A stretch of DNA of 64,000 nt from UBA1479 sp963976055 (GTDB lineage Bacteria > Pseudomonadota > Alphaproteobacteria > Rhodospirillales > Casp-alpha2): contig CAXBJB010000006.1 in NCBI GenBank assembly GCA_963976055.1, forward strand, positions 186,001 to 250,000. The letters run 5' to 3'. Below the pieces are notes generated by a model. That model was not told where the DNA came from. It ran no database searches and saw nothing but the letters and a program-made list of their open reading frames with translations. Shown here one piece after another: positions 24,567 to 33,711 of the stretch. Made by a program: the position numbers and the translations under genes. How positions within the stretch are numbered: the first letter of the stretch is position 1; the number at the start of each line of letters is the position of its first letter.

Positions 24567-25373
24567 TTATTTTCCGAACAAGCCCTTGAGCTTCTCGCCG
24601 GCACCCTCGATGGCCTTGCCGGCCCCGCCGGCACCTTCGGTCACGCCCTTGACGGCGTCGGAGGCGCCTTTGACCGCACCCTCCATCATCTTGGCGGCGT
24701 TGCCGATCAGCTTTTCCGGATTGATGGACATGATGCCGGCGGTCAGCTTGTCGATCACGGCCTTGGTCACCGCGGCGGGACTGGTGCCGCCGGAGTCTTT
24801 GCCGATGTCGGTCAGGGTGATGTCCGGCAGGGCGGCCTCAAGTGTTTTTCCGCCCAGGACGCCGGCACTCAGGTTCACCTTGCCGCCGGTGATGGTCAGT
24901 TTCTCGATCACCAGCTTCTGTTCCTCGCCCGAGGACGCTTCCTTCTTGGCTTCGCCGCCGGCGCCCGCGAATTTCTTGGCGTAGGCGTCGACGTTCGCCT
25001 TGATGGCGTCAATGTTGGAGGAGCCGCCGGCTTTCTCGTAAGTCACGATCGGGCCCGTGATGGCGATGGACTTGATGACGATCGGGTTCTTGCCGATGGA
25101 CTCCTTGTCGATCTGCAGAGAGATCGCGCCCAACTCGAACGCACTCGGCGTCTTGAAGCCCGTGGGATTGCCGACAGTCAGCCCTTTCATGGCGCCGGTG
25201 CCCTGGAACATGTCCAGGTCGACGGAATTCAGCGTCACCTTGGCCTGGGTGGCATCGCTGCCGATGGTTTCCACGGCGGACTTCACCAGATCGCCGGCGA
25301 ACACGAACAGGTAGATGCCGACGGCGACGATGAGGGCGATGATCGCGCCCAGGATGTAGACGATTTTATTCAT
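24567..25373 (-). CDS. AsmA-like single-pass membrane protein
   Basis: This 268-aa protein has one N-terminal TM segment (IVYILGAIIALIVAVGIYLF). Then comes a beta-rich region with the AsmA-like pattern of short repeated strands (LNSVDLDMFQGTGAMKGLTV, SIAITGPIVTYEK, KLTITGGKVNLSAG). The C-terminus is an amphipathic Gly/Ala/Lys repeat (residues about 225-268). AsmA-like proteins act in lipid transport or envelope assembly; this one is much shorter than AsmA, so its role is uncertain. The ATG follows AAAGGAAAG. It is a single-gene unit with its own terminator. Confidence 0.6.
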   Translation of the reverse strand: MNKIVYILGAIIALIVAVGIYLFVFAGDLVKSAVETIGSDATQAKVTLNSVDLDMFQGTGAMKGLTVGNPTGFKTPSAFELGAISLQIDKESIGKNPIVIKSIAITGPIVTYEKAGGSSNIDAIKANVDAYAKKFAGAGGEAKKEASSGEEQKLVIEKLTITGGKVNLSAGVLGGKTLEAALPDITLTDIGKDSGGTSPAAVTKAVIDKLTAGIMSINPEKLIGNAAKMMEGAVKGASDAVKGVTEGAGGAGKAIEGAGEKLKGLFGK

Positions 25374-25510
25374 GACGGACTTTCCTTTGATTCTGCCAAG
25401 GTCGTGATGTCGTAACGCGGCGGTCCGGGCCGCCGCGCCCTCCTCCGTGTCCAGGGGACATCTTAGGCGCAAGCGAGGTGGGCGGTCCAAGATTTATGCC
25501 GTCGGTCCCG

Positions 25511-26635
25511 TCAGGTCAGGGCCCCCCGCGCCGTGACCTGCCACAGGGCCTCGACGCGGCCGTTGCGCACGCCCACGTACCAGTCGTAGAGGTTCACGGT
25601 CGGATCGCAATGCCCGGGGATCAGGCGCACCTTGTCGCCCAGCTTGAGGGCCTGGCGAGTCTCGCTCAGATCGAGGCGGCCGTGCTCGTCCGACGGCTTG
25701 GAATAGGTGACTTCCTCCAACTCGGACACCAGGGGAAAGCCCTGGTCGTTGCTCAGCGCCTTGTGCCCCGCATCGACGACGCAGAAATCGTCACTGGTTT
25801 TCGACATCACGGTGGCCAGCACGAACAGGGCGTTTTCGAACGCCCGGAACGGCTTGCCGTCGGACATGCGGTTCTGGCCGTAGTCGGCGTCCATGAACAC
25901 GTAGGACCCGCATTGAAGTTCGTTCCAAACCTTTGATTTCGTGTGGAATTCATAGGTGCCGGTGCCGGCGCCGCCGACTGTGTCGCAGTCCAGCCCGGCC
26001 TCGGCCAGCTGCTCGACCGTTTTCTTGGTCAGGACCTGGGCCGCGTTGATGGCCATCTTGCGTTCGGCGAAATCGCGGATGTGCTGGGCCGATCCCTGAT
26101 AGGCCTGGAGACCTGCAAAGCGCAGGTTGCGCGAGCGGTCGATCTCCTTGGCCAGCGCGACCGCCGCTTCGCCCGGCGCCACGCCGCAGCGCCCGGCGCC
26201 GACGTCGATTTCCACCAGCACGTCCATGATCACGCCGACCTGGCCGGCGGCGGCGTTCAGGTCGAAAACGTTGTCCGCGTCATCGGCGCAGACCGCGACC
26301 TTGGCATGGCGGGCCAGCGCCGACAGGCGGTTCAGCTTGTGGCGGCCCACCACCTGGTTGGAAATCAGCACGTCGTTGATCCCGGACTGGACCAGGGCTT
26401 CGGCCTCCGACACCTTCTGGCAGCACACGCCGACCGCGCCCAGTTCCATCTGCAGGCGCGCGATATGGGCCGACTTGTGGGTCTTGGAATGGGGGCGCAG
26501 GCGCACGCCGGCTTCCTTGGCGAAGTCGGCCATTTTCCGCAGGTTGCGTTCGAACGCGTCGAGTTCGATCACGAGGGCCGGCGTGTCGATGTCTTCGGCA
26601 ATGTCGCCGATGCGCGCGGGTGCGGGTTGCGGCAT
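25511..26635 (-). CDS. PLP-dependent D-threonine aldolase / D-serine dehydratase-like enzyme (DSD1 family)
   Basis: This 374-aa fold-III PLP enzyme cleaves or dehydrates a D-beta-hydroxy-amino acid. The PLP-binding lysine lies in RLRPHSKTHKS. The phosphate and substrate regions follow in LVEIDVGAGRCG and the GAGTGTYEF motif. The C-terminal metal site is in IPGHCDPTVNLYD (His and Cys). The ATG at 26635 follows AGGAGAGGA. It lies about 100 bp downstream of chrA on the same strand. Which of the two reactions it performs cannot be settled here. Confidence 0.88.
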   Translation of the reverse strand: MPQPAPARIGDIAEDIDTPALVIELDAFERNLRKMADFAKEAGVRLRPHSKTHKSAHIARLQMELGAVGVCCQKVSEAEALVQSGINDVLISNQVVGRHKLNRLSALARHAKVAVCADDADNVFDLNAAAGQVGVIMDVLVEIDVGAGRCGVAPGEAAVALAKEIDRSRNLRFAGLQAYQGSAQHIRDFAERKMAINAAQVLTKKTVEQLAEAGLDCDTVGGAGTGTYEFHTKSKVWNELQCGSYVFMDADYGQNRMSDGKPFRAFENALFVLATVMSKTSDDFCVVDAGHKALSNDQGFPLVSELEEVTYSKPSDEHGRLDLSETRQALKLGDKVRLIPGHCDPTVNLYDWYVGVRNGRVEALWQVTARGALT

Positions 26636-26732
26636 GGGAAGTCCTCTCCTGGTGATCGCCCCGTTGGGTAGGTGCGCATTTGATAACGCCGGATGGTCGT
26701 GCGGGCAACGGCCCTGTTGCCGCCGCCGCCGG

Positions 26733-28058
26733 TTAGACGATCCCGATTGCCCCCAGCACGGCGCCGATGCCGACCAGGGCCGGGATCGGCACCCGGCCGG
26801 ACAGCAGCGGGGCCAGGGCACCGACGGCGACCGCGGCGGATGCCCATTCGATGCCGCCCGCTTTTGTCACCAGCACGGATTCGCCCAGGAACACCGCCAG
26901 GTTGAAGATCACGCCGACCACGGCGGTGGTGATGCCCGACAGGGCGCGCCGGGCGCGTTCGTTGGATTGCAGGGCGTCCACGTAGGGGGCGCCCGCGATG
27001 ATGAAATAGAACGACGGCAGATAGGTGACATAGGTCGTCAGCGCCGCCGCCAGCAGCCCGGCGGCGACCTGCGACAGATGCGCCGCCCCGGCCCCGTTCC
27101 AACCGGCGAAGAAGCCGACGTAGGTATTGACCAGGACCAGCGGCCCCGGCGTGGTTTCTGCCAGGGCAAGGCCGTTCAGCATGTCGCCCGGGGCGATCCA
27201 GCCGTGGGTGTTGACCGCGGCATCGGCGATATAGGGCAGCACCGCATAGGCGCCGCCGAAGGTGACCAGGGCCGCCGTGGTGAACAGCTTGGCCACGGCC
27301 AGGAACGGTGCCGGGCCGGCGATCATGACCAGGGCCGTCACCGGCAGGGCCAGCAGCACCAGAAAAACCGCCGTGATCATGGCCAGCCGTGCCCAGGGAT
27401 TGCCCGCCGGGCGCTGCATGTGATGGCTGTCGTCATGGCCCGCGTCGCCGCCGTGGCCGCCGACCTTTCCCAGGGCCGGGATCAGGGCGCCCAGAACACC
27501 GGCGGCCAGGATGATGAGCGGGAAGGGCACGTGGCCGAAATGCAAGGCCGCGAAGGCCGCCGCCGCGAGCGCCACGGCGGGCAGCGAATTGCAGGTCTTC
27601 TTGCCGATGCGCCACACGGCGAACACGATGATGCCGATCACCGCGGGCTTGATGCCGTTGAAGATTTTGATGACCCAGGTGTTGTCGCCGTGGGCGGCGG
27701 CGATCCAGGCGAGCGCCATCATCAGGATGGCGCCGGGCAGGAAGAACAGGGTGCCGGCGGTGACCGCGCCCCGGATGCCGTGCAGGCGCCAGCCGATATA
27801 GGCGGCCAGTTGCTGCGCCTCGGGCCCCGGCAGCAGCATGGAATAGTTGAGGCCGCGCAGGAATGCCTGCTGGTCGATCCAGCGTTTCTTGTCGACGCAG
27901 TCGGCCTGCATGATGGCGATCTGGCCCGCCGGGCCGCCGAACGAGATGAACCCCAGGTGCAGCCAATACCATGCCGCTTCGGCAAAGCCGACGGCGGATG
28001 GGGTGCGGGGGGCTGAGGTTTCCGGTTGCGGCGGGGAGCCAACGGTATCTGCGTCCAT
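26733..28058 (-). CDS. chrA: Chromate transporter ChrA
   Basis: ChrA exports chromate or a related oxyanion across the inner membrane. The 441-aa protein is the long form with two homologous halves. The first has FISFGGPAGQIAIM and LLPGPEAQQLAAYIGW; the second has the TFGGAYAVLPYI and TTPGPLVLVNTYVGF segments. About ten TM helices are visible, with a His/Asp-rich cytoplasmic linker near residues 200-215 (GGHGGDAGHDDSHH). A ChrB-like protein is encoded 3.7 kb away, at 31806-32633. Confidence 0.9.
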   Translation of the reverse strand: MDADTVGSPPQPETSAPRTPSAVGFAEAAWYWLHLGFISFGGPAGQIAIMQADCVDKKRWIDQQAFLRGLNYSMLLPGPEAQQLAAYIGWRLHGIRGAVTAGTLFFLPGAILMMALAWIAAAHGDNTWVIKIFNGIKPAVIGIIVFAVWRIGKKTCNSLPAVALAAAAFAALHFGHVPFPLIILAAGVLGALIPALGKVGGHGGDAGHDDSHHMQRPAGNPWARLAMITAVFLVLLALPVTALVMIAGPAPFLAVAKLFTTAALVTFGGAYAVLPYIADAAVNTHGWIAPGDMLNGLALAETTPGPLVLVNTYVGFFAGWNGAGAAHLSQVAAGLLAAALTTYVTYLPSFYFIIAGAPYVDALQSNERARRALSGITTAVVGVIFNLAVFLGESVLVTKAGGIEWASAAVAVGALAPLLSGRVPIPALVGIGAVLGAIGIV

Positions 28059-28219
28059 GACTGTACCCTATCGTTTAGCGGCGGCCCGGAACCGATTGGC
28101 GCCGGGTCGGGCTTACGTCAGGGCAGAGCTTGGACGGGAAACCCGCCTGATAATGCCGGGCGTCTGCCGTCTGCCCGAGGATCGAAAATGTTAGCGCGCC
28201 GCTGGGACCGGCACCAAGT

Positions 28220-29008
28220 CTATTTCGTCACCTTGGGCGGCTGTTTGCGGGTGAACACCCAGGTCGCGTCGTCACTCTGCGCCGCTTGGAACCGATAGCC
28301 GCCGTCCGTGAATTTTTTAAGACCATCGGCGGTTTCGATGCGGTTGACGATCATGTAGCGGGCCATCATACCGCGCGCCTGCTTGGCGAACATGCCGAGC
28401 ACGCGGGCTTGGCCCTGGTTGATCTCCTTGAACACGGGCGTGATCACGGGGGCCTTCAGGGCCTTGGGATCGATCGCCTTGAAATATTCGTTGGACGCCA
28501 GGTTCACGACCGTCGGGTCCTTGTGGCCCGCCACGGCCTGGTCGACGGCCTTGGTCAGGGCGCCGTTCCAGAATGCGTACAGATTCTCGCCCCCCGGGTT
28601 GGCGAACTTCAGGCCCATTTCCAGGCGGTAGGGCTGGATCAGGTCGAGCGGCCGCAGCAGGCCGTAAAGGCCTGACAGGATGCGCAGGTGATCCTGGGCG
28701 TATTCCAGATCGGCCTTCGACATCTCGCGCGCCTTCAGGCCGACATAGGTGTCGCCGTTGAACACCATGGCCGCCTGCTTGGCGTTGCTCAGGTCGAAGG
28801 GCGGCTTGAAATCCTTAAACCGCTGAAAGTTCTGGTCGGCCAGGGTTTCGCTGATGCCCATCAGGTTGCGCAGGTCCTGGCGCGTGAGCTTGCGCGCGGC
28901 TTGGACCAGTTTCTTGGATTGGGTCAGAAAATCGGGCTGGGTATGACTGTCCAGGGTCGGGTCGGTCTCGAAATCCAGCTTTTTGGCGGGGGAAATCAGG
29001 GCCAGCAT
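28220..29008 (-). CDS. yaaA: Peroxide stress protein YaaA (DUF328)
   Basis: YaaA limits free iron and DNA damage during peroxide stress. The 262-aa protein begins MLALISPAKKLDFET. It has the family segments FNGDTYVGL, LSGLYGLLRPLDLIQPYRLEMG, VNLASNEYFKAI and the KQARGMMARYMI region. The ATG at 29008 is the only start that fits the family. Its promoter lies in the gap shared with the ArsC-like gene. OxyR is encoded elsewhere in the window, but no OxyR site was seen here. Confidence 0.9.
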   Translation of the reverse strand: MLALISPAKKLDFETDPTLDSHTQPDFLTQSKKLVQAARKLTRQDLRNLMGISETLADQNFQRFKDFKPPFDLSNAKQAAMVFNGDTYVGLKAREMSKADLEYAQDHLRILSGLYGLLRPLDLIQPYRLEMGLKFANPGGENLYAFWNGALTKAVDQAVAGHKDPTVVNLASNEYFKAIDPKALKAPVITPVFKEINQGQARVLGMFAKQARGMMARYMIVNRIETADGLKKFTDGGYRFQAAQSDDATWVFTRKQPPKVTK

Positions 29009-29087
29009 GTCGGGGTGCCTCTGCGCTGTGGATCGGGGCGGGCGGCATGCCGCCGGGCGGCGGCTTGGCAAAATTCAATGCCGATGA

Positions 29088-29116
29088 CATATAGGAGCTT
29101 GTGCCCGTATCGTAAA
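29088..29116 (-). promoter_or_regulatory. Possible promoter of yaaA
   Basis: On the minus strand TTTACG (29116-29111), 17 bp and TATATG (29093-29088). The resulting leader would contain a perfect 14-bp palindrome GGCGGCATGCCGCC (29041-29054). Confidence 0.4.
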
Positions 29117-29142
29117 CGGCGAACGACGAAAAGGGAGAGGCC

Positions 29143-29493
29143 ATGCTGACCGTCTGGGGCTTGAAGACCTGCGACACCTGCAAGAAGGCGCTCAAGTGGC
29201 TGGCCGATGAAGGCATCTCCCATGCCGTGAAGGACGTGCGCGCCGACGGCGTGCCGGCGTCCGAGTTGGCGCGCTGGGTCGATGCCGTGGGCTGGGAGAC
29301 CCTGGTCAACAAGTCGTCGACCACCTGGCGCGGCCTTGCCGACGCCGACAAGGACGGGCTCGACGCCGCCAAGGCCAAGGCCCTGCTGGCCGCCCATCCG
29401 ACCCTTATCAAGCGGCCCGTGTTCGTGGTTGGCGACGACATCATCGTCGGCTTTCGCGACGCTCAGAAGAACGCCCTCAAGGCCGGGATCTGA
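29143..29493 (+). CDS. ArsC/Spx family reductase-like protein
   Basis: This 116-aa thioredoxin-fold protein begins MLTVWGLKTCDTCKKALKWL, the CxxC/CX-type active site of the YffB/ArsC family. It contains the conserved HPTLIKRPVF segment, with the Arg and cis-Pro of ArsC, and GFRDAQ. Members reduce arsenate or use glutathione; YffB-like proteins have no proven arsenate role. It starts divergently from yaaA and lies 11 bp before an MFS gene. The family is clear; the substrate is not. Confidence 0.85.
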   Translation: MLTVWGLKTCDTCKKALKWLADEGISHAVKDVRADGVPASELARWVDAVGWETLVNKSSTTWRGLADADKDGLDAAKAKALLAAHPTLIKRPVFVVGDDIIVGFRDAQKNALKAGI

Positions 29494-29504
29494 TCGGACG
29501 ACTC

Positions 29505-31049
29505 ATGTCCATTATCGAGCGCCTGGCGCCGACCGAAAATTTAACCGAGGCCGAGGTCGAAACCGGCCTGAAGTGGCTGCTGCATAACGGCATCTGGGCT
29601 CAGGGCATGGAGACGCTGGCGCTGGGGCCGATCCTGGTCGCCTACGCGCTGTATTTCGACGCCTCGAACCTGGCCATTGGCTTGCTGGTTGCTCTACCGA
29701 ACCTGGGCCAACTGGCCCTGCTGCCCGCCGTTCAGGTGGTCGAGAAGGTGCGCCGGCGGCGCCTGCTCGCGGTTGTCTTCGGGGCGGCCAGCCGGCCCAT
29801 GCTGTTGGTCATGGCGGCGGCAGTGCTGATCCCCTCGAAGGAGGCGGGCCTGGTCCTGCTGCTGACCGGGCTCACGCTGCGCTACAGCCTCGGCGCCTTC
29901 GTCGGTTGTTCGTTCAATTCCTGGATCCGCGATCTGGTGCCGGAAAACCGCATGGGGGCCGTGTTCGCCAACCGCCTGATGTGGATGACCGGGATCGGCA
30001 TGGCGGTCAGCCTGCTGGCCGGCCTGTTTGTCGACGAATGGGGCCGTCTGGTGCCCCATCGGGAAGCCTATGGCTATTCGATCCTGCTGGTACTCGCCTT
30101 CGTCGCCGGCTGCGCCAGCGTTTATTGCATGTGCCGCATTCCGGAACCGGCCATGCCGCCGGCGGAACGCCATCTGCCCCTGACCGAGCGTCTGGCCGAA
30201 CCCTTGAAGGACGTCAATTTCCGCAACCTGATGATCTTCCTGGGGTCCTGGAACTTCGCGATCAATCTGGCCGCCCCCTTCTTCACGGTCTACCTGTACA
30301 AGCGCCTGGGCCTCAGCGTCACCATGGTCACGGCGCTGCTGATCGTCAGTCAGGCCGCCAACATCGCCGTGCTGAAGGCCTGGGGACGGATCGCCGACCG
30401 GGTATCCAACAAGGGCGTCTTGACCGTCGCGGCCCCCCTGTTCGTGCTGTCGATTTTCCTGTGGACCTTCACGACCCTGCCGGAAAAACACGTGCTGACC
30501 CTGCCGCTGCTGGTCGTCATCCACGTCCTGACCGGCATCTCGACCGCCGGGGTGACGCTGGCCTCGGGCAACATCAGTTTGAAGCTGGCCCCGCGCGGCG
30601 CGGCGGCGAGCTATCTGTCCGTCTCGTCCCTCATCACCGCGATCTGCGCCGGCACGGCGCCGATCATCGGCGGTCTGTTCGCCGACTGGTTCACGGACCG
30701 CGAGCTGACCCTGATCCTGCGCTGGACCGAACCGGAAACCCGCCACCTGTTCCAGGCCATCAATCTGCGCCATTGGGATTTCTTCTTCATTCTGGCGGCG
30801 GTCTTGGGGTTTCTCTCGCTCAACCGCTTGCGTCAGGTTAAAGAGGTTGGCGAGGTCGAGGAGGATATCGTCCTGGAAGAAATCATGGCCACCGCCCGCC
30901 AGGGCATGCGCAACTTGACCTCCGTCGCGGGGTTGCGCTCGGCTGCCACATATCCGGTGGAACTTCTGTTCCGCAAGGTGCGCCTGCGCCGGCGCAAGGG
31001 TGACGGGAAAGCACCCACGCGCTTCACCTCTGACGGACCGATCCCCTGA
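29505..31049 (+). CDS. MFS transporter
   Basis: This 514-aa protein has about twelve TM helices. The cytoplasmic N-terminal segment includes EVETGLKWLLHNGIWAQGME, and a basic C-terminal tail of about 70 residues contains RKVRLRRRKG. MFS-type loop residues occur around WGRIADRVSNKG. No substrate can be named. It is followed after 1 bp by a TauE/SafE permease gene, suggesting co-expression with the ArsC-like gene in one three-gene operon. Confidence 0.75.
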   Translation: MSIIERLAPTENLTEAEVETGLKWLLHNGIWAQGMETLALGPILVAYALYFDASNLAIGLLVALPNLGQLALLPAVQVVEKVRRRRLLAVVFGAASRPMLLVMAAAVLIPSKEAGLVLLLTGLTLRYSLGAFVGCSFNSWIRDLVPENRMGAVFANRLMWMTGIGMAVSLLAGLFVDEWGRLVPHREAYGYSILLVLAFVAGCASVYCMCRIPEPAMPPAERHLPLTERLAEPLKDVNFRNLMIFLGSWNFAINLAAPFFTVYLYKRLGLSVTMVTALLIVSQAANIAVLKAWGRIADRVSNKGVLTVAAPLFVLSIFLWTFTTLPEKHVLTLPLLVVIHVLTGISTAGVTLASGNISLKLAPRGAAASYLSVSSLITAICAGTAPIIGGLFADWFTDRELTLILRWTEPETRHLFQAINLRHWDFFFILAAVLGFLSLNRLRQVKEVGEVEEDIVLEEIMATARQGMRNLTSVAGLRSAATYPVELLFRKVRLRRRKGDGKAPTRFTSDGPIP

Positions 31050-31050
31050 C

Positions 31051-31809
31051 ATGATCCAAGATCCCCTGTTCTACCTTCTGGCCGTGCCGGCGGTCTTGAT
31101 CGCGGGCATTTCCAAGGGCGGGTTCGGCTCGGGCCTGGCGCTGATCGCCGTGCCCATGATGTCGCTGATCGTGCCCGTGCCCATGGCGGCGGCGATCATG
31201 CTGCCGGTGCTGATGTCCATCGACTTCATCAACATCTGGGTCTATCGCAAGGACTTCAGCGCCCCCGACCTCAAATACCTGCTGCCGGGGGCGGTGCTGG
31301 GCACGGCGGCGGGCTGGGCCGGGTTCCAGTTCATGACCGAGGAAGGGACCCGCCTGATGGTCGGCCTGATCGCCATCGCCTTCACGCTGGATCATTGGCT
31401 GCCGCTGCGGCCTAAGCCCGACGGCGCCCGCCCGCCCGGCTTGCGCGGCGTGTTCTGGGGCATGTGCGGTGGCTTCACCAGCTTCTTCGCCCATGCGGGG
31501 GCCCCGCCGGTGCAGGTTTACCTGCTGCCGCGCGGACTGACCAAACGGCCTTTCGTCGGCACCTTCGCCATCTTCTTCTGGGCCGTGAACCTGATGAAGT
31601 TTCCGGCCTATTGGGAACTGGGCCAGTTCACGGCGGAGGTCCTGTGGACCGCGCTGGTCCTGGTGCCGCTGGTGCCCATTGGCATGCGCATCGGCCTGTG
31701 GGGCCAGAACCGCCTGTCGGACAAGGTATTCTTCGGCGTCTGCTACGTGCTGCTGTTCTTCACCGGCATCAAGCTGACTTGGGACGGATTGCGGCCGCTG
31801 ATCGGCTAG
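31051..31809 (+). CDS. TauE/SafE family sulfite or organosulfonate exporter
   Basis: This 252-aa protein has seven or eight hydrophobic segments. The family signatures are GISKGGFGSGLALIAVP at the N-terminus and a duplicated pattern, GGFTSFFAHAGAPPVQVYLL, in the second half. The family exports sulfite, sulfoacetate or related anions. The ATG at 31051 is one base after the MFS stop. The last 4 bp overlap the convergent rhodanese-ChrB gene. Confidence 0.88.
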   Translation: MIQDPLFYLLAVPAVLIAGISKGGFGSGLALIAVPMMSLIVPVPMAAAIMLPVLMSIDFINIWVYRKDFSAPDLKYLLPGAVLGTAAGWAGFQFMTEEGTRLMVGLIAIAFTLDHWLPLRPKPDGARPPGLRGVFWGMCGGFTSFFAHAGAPPVQVYLLPRGLTKRPFVGTFAIFFWAVNLMKFPAYWELGQFTAEVLWTALVLVPLVPIGMRIGLWGQNRLSDKVFFGVCYVLLFFTGIKLTWDGLRPLIG

Positions 31810-32633
31810 GCCGGTTTCGGCGCCCAGTTGTGGTTTTCCGATGATGCGTGGCGGGCCCAGGCGTAGAGCGCGTCATAGACCGCCATCCCCGCGTCGAGCA
31901 TCGCCAGGTCGTCGTCTTCGTACAGCGCCGACAGGCCCAGGGACGTCGCCAATAGCCCCGCGCATTCCGGCGCCAGATCGAGCCGTCCCGTATCCGCGCC
32001 GCGGACGATGTCCGCCAAGCGATTCATGGCCGGGTCCTGAATGCCCGACCAGGCGATGAAGGCGTCGAAGCTGCATTTCTCGCCGACATGGCTGAAATCC
32101 ACGTCCGGGATGTCGTAAGGGGTGCCGCCGGTCTCCGTCGCCACATCCTTGACGAAGTCCTTGGCGACGTAGTGGAACACCGCATCCGGATCGACGAAGC
32201 GGCGGATGAACCAGGGGCAGGCGATGCGGTCGATCTTGGGCCGCTCGCGGGTGACCCAGATGCTGGGCCGGCCTTCGGGCACGAGGCCGTGCTTGACCGT
32301 GACGCCGCCGGCTTCGATGAAATGATCGATTCCGCCGTCCAGGTAATAGGCGTCGATGCCCAGCGCCCGCAGGGTCGCGGCGGCGCTCTGGCTGATGGCA
32401 TGGCCGTGTACGCAATAGACGACGACCGAGCAGTCCTCCGGCAGGTCTTCGGCCCAGTCGGCGGCGGCTGCGTGATCGCGCCAGCGGGCCGTCGAAATGA
32501 CCGTGTCGGCCTTGTCGAAGGCGGCGCGGCGACGCACATCGACGACGACGGGCGCGTCGGGCGTGGCGAAGGCGCGGTTCAGGTCGTCGGCGGAAACGGC
32601 ATTGGTGGACAGGGGCGGGGAGGGGGCGGACAT
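31806..32633 (-). CDS. chrB: Rhodanese domain fused to a ChrB-type chromate resistance domain
   Basis: The 275-aa protein has two parts. Residues about 15-115 are a rhodanese domain with the catalytic Cys74 in the loop YCVHGHAIS. Residues about 120-270 are a ChrB C-terminal domain (WVTRERPKIDRIACPWFIRR, then DPDAVFHYVAKDF). ChrB proteins sense or help reduce chromate with ChrA. The rhodanese part suggests sulfur-transfer or thiol chemistry on the oxyanion, which is inference. It has its own promoter and converges with the TauE/SafE gene. Confidence 0.82.
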   Translation of the reverse strand: MSAPSPPLSTNAVSADDLNRAFATPDAPVVVDVRRRAAFDKADTVISTARWRDHAAAADWAEDLPEDCSVVVYCVHGHAISQSAAATLRALGIDAYYLDGGIDHFIEAGGVTVKHGLVPEGRPSIWVTRERPKIDRIACPWFIRRFVDPDAVFHYVAKDFVKDVATETGGTPYDIPDVDFSHVGEKCSFDAFIAWSGIQDPAMNRLADIVRGADTGRLDLAPECAGLLATSLGLSALYEDDDLAMLDAGMAVYDALYAWARHASSENHNWAPKPA

Positions 32634-32732
32634 GGCTCAAACCTCTCTTGCATCAGAGGGCCGAGCAGTGCTTGGGCGGACCGCCGCCTTGAACGTCGCC
32701 GGGAGACTGCGGGGCCCCGGCGGAAGAAGGAT

Positions 32733-32761
32733 TCTATACGCCTGATCCGGGGCGCGTGCAA
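32733..32761 (-). promoter_or_regulatory. Probable promoter of the rhodanese-ChrB gene
   Basis: On the minus strand TTGCAC (32761-32756), exactly 17 bp, then TATAGA (32738-32733). The start codon is about 95 bp downstream. It lies just after the stop of the araC-type gene. Confidence 0.6.
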
Positions 32762-32768
32762 CGCGGCG

Positions 32769-33566
32769 TTAGCGAAAATACCGCCCCGGCGACACGCCCA
32801 GCGCTTTCTTGAACATGGCGATGAAGGCGGACGGGCTGTCGTAGCCGAGGTCGAGGGCCGTGGCCGTCACGGACTGCCCGGCGGCCAGCAGTTCCAGGGC
32901 CTTCAGAAGCCGCGCCTGCTGCCGCCAGGCGCCGAAGGTCATGCCGGTATCCTTGACGAAAAGCCGCGCCAGGGTGCGCGCACTGGCGCCGGCGGTGCGC
33001 GCCCAATCGTCGAGCCCCGTATCCTGCGCCGGGTCGTCGGAAAGCGCCTCGGCGATGCGCTTGAGGCGCGTGTTCTCGGGCCAGGGCAGGTGCAGGGGAG
33101 CTTGGTTGAGGACCTTTAGTTGGTCGAGGATCACCGCCATCAGCCGCCCCGCCGGGCCGTGTGCGTCGTATTCGGCGGGCACGTCGACGGCGGCGCGGAT
33201 CAGTTCGCGCAGCAACGGCGACACGGTGACGACGCTGCACGCCCGGGGCAGGCCCTGGGCGGCCTCCGGGCTGACCCACAGGCTGCGCATCTTGACGTCG
33301 GTCGGGAAATCGACCCGGTGGGCCATGCCGCCCGGCACCCAGACGGCGCGTTCCGGCGGCACGACCCACACACCGGCCTCGGTCGTGACGGCCATGACGC
33401 CGGAAATGCCGTAGACCAGCTGTGCCCGCGGATGGGAATGCCAACGCGTCGCCTGACCCGCCGGATAGTCCGTCGCGGCGGCGACCACGGGGCGCGGCAC
33501 GGCCTGCAGGGCATTGACCCGCGCAATGTTGTCCTGATGGGTCTGTTCGCGACGGGGGCCGTCCAT
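32769..33566 (-). CDS. AraC family transcriptional regulator with cupin sensor domain
   Basis: The 265-aa protein has an N-terminal cupin domain (residues about 25-110: TRWHSHPRAQLVYGISGVM, then WVVPPERAVWVPGGMAHRV). A C-terminal AraC DNA-binding domain follows (TLARLFVKDTGMTFGAWRQQ, then ALDLGYDSPSAFIAMFKKAL). The ATG at 33566 was preferred to one 75 bp upstream, because the earlier start would lie in the AT-rich promoter. It is divergent from an MFS gene and probably controls it; such cupin-AraC/MFS pairs are common. Confidence 0.88.
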   Translation of the reverse strand: MDGPRREQTHQDNIARVNALQAVPRPVVAAATDYPAGQATRWHSHPRAQLVYGISGVMAVTTEAGVWVVPPERAVWVPGGMAHRVDFPTDVKMRSLWVSPEAAQGLPRACSVVTVSPLLRELIRAAVDVPAEYDAHGPAGRLMAVILDQLKVLNQAPLHLPWPENTRLKRIAEALSDDPAQDTGLDDWARTAGASARTLARLFVKDTGMTFGAWRQQARLLKALELLAAGQSVTATALDLGYDSPSAFIAMFKKALGVSPGRYFR

Positions 33567-33599
33567 GGGATGCCTCGTTTGTCCATTCCGCGATATAAA

Positions 33600-33629
33600 T
33601 TGACAGAATACGGAAAGACTGTCGATAAG
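33600..33629 (+). promoter_or_regulatory. Promoter and inverted repeat between the AraC gene and the MFS gene
   Basis: A perfect TTGACA (33600-33605) and GATAAG (33624-33629, 18-bp spacing) face the MFS gene. The same DNA holds an inverted repeat, TTGACAG and CTGTCGA, separated by 12 bp (one mismatch). A regulator bound there would cover the whole promoter. Confidence 0.45.
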
Positions 33630-33711
33630 ACTTTGGGGCACAAGGATAGTCGGCCCGATTCCCAGTGTTCACCCGGGCCGCCTTACCCACTTTAGAAGGC
33701 CGAGACCGACG

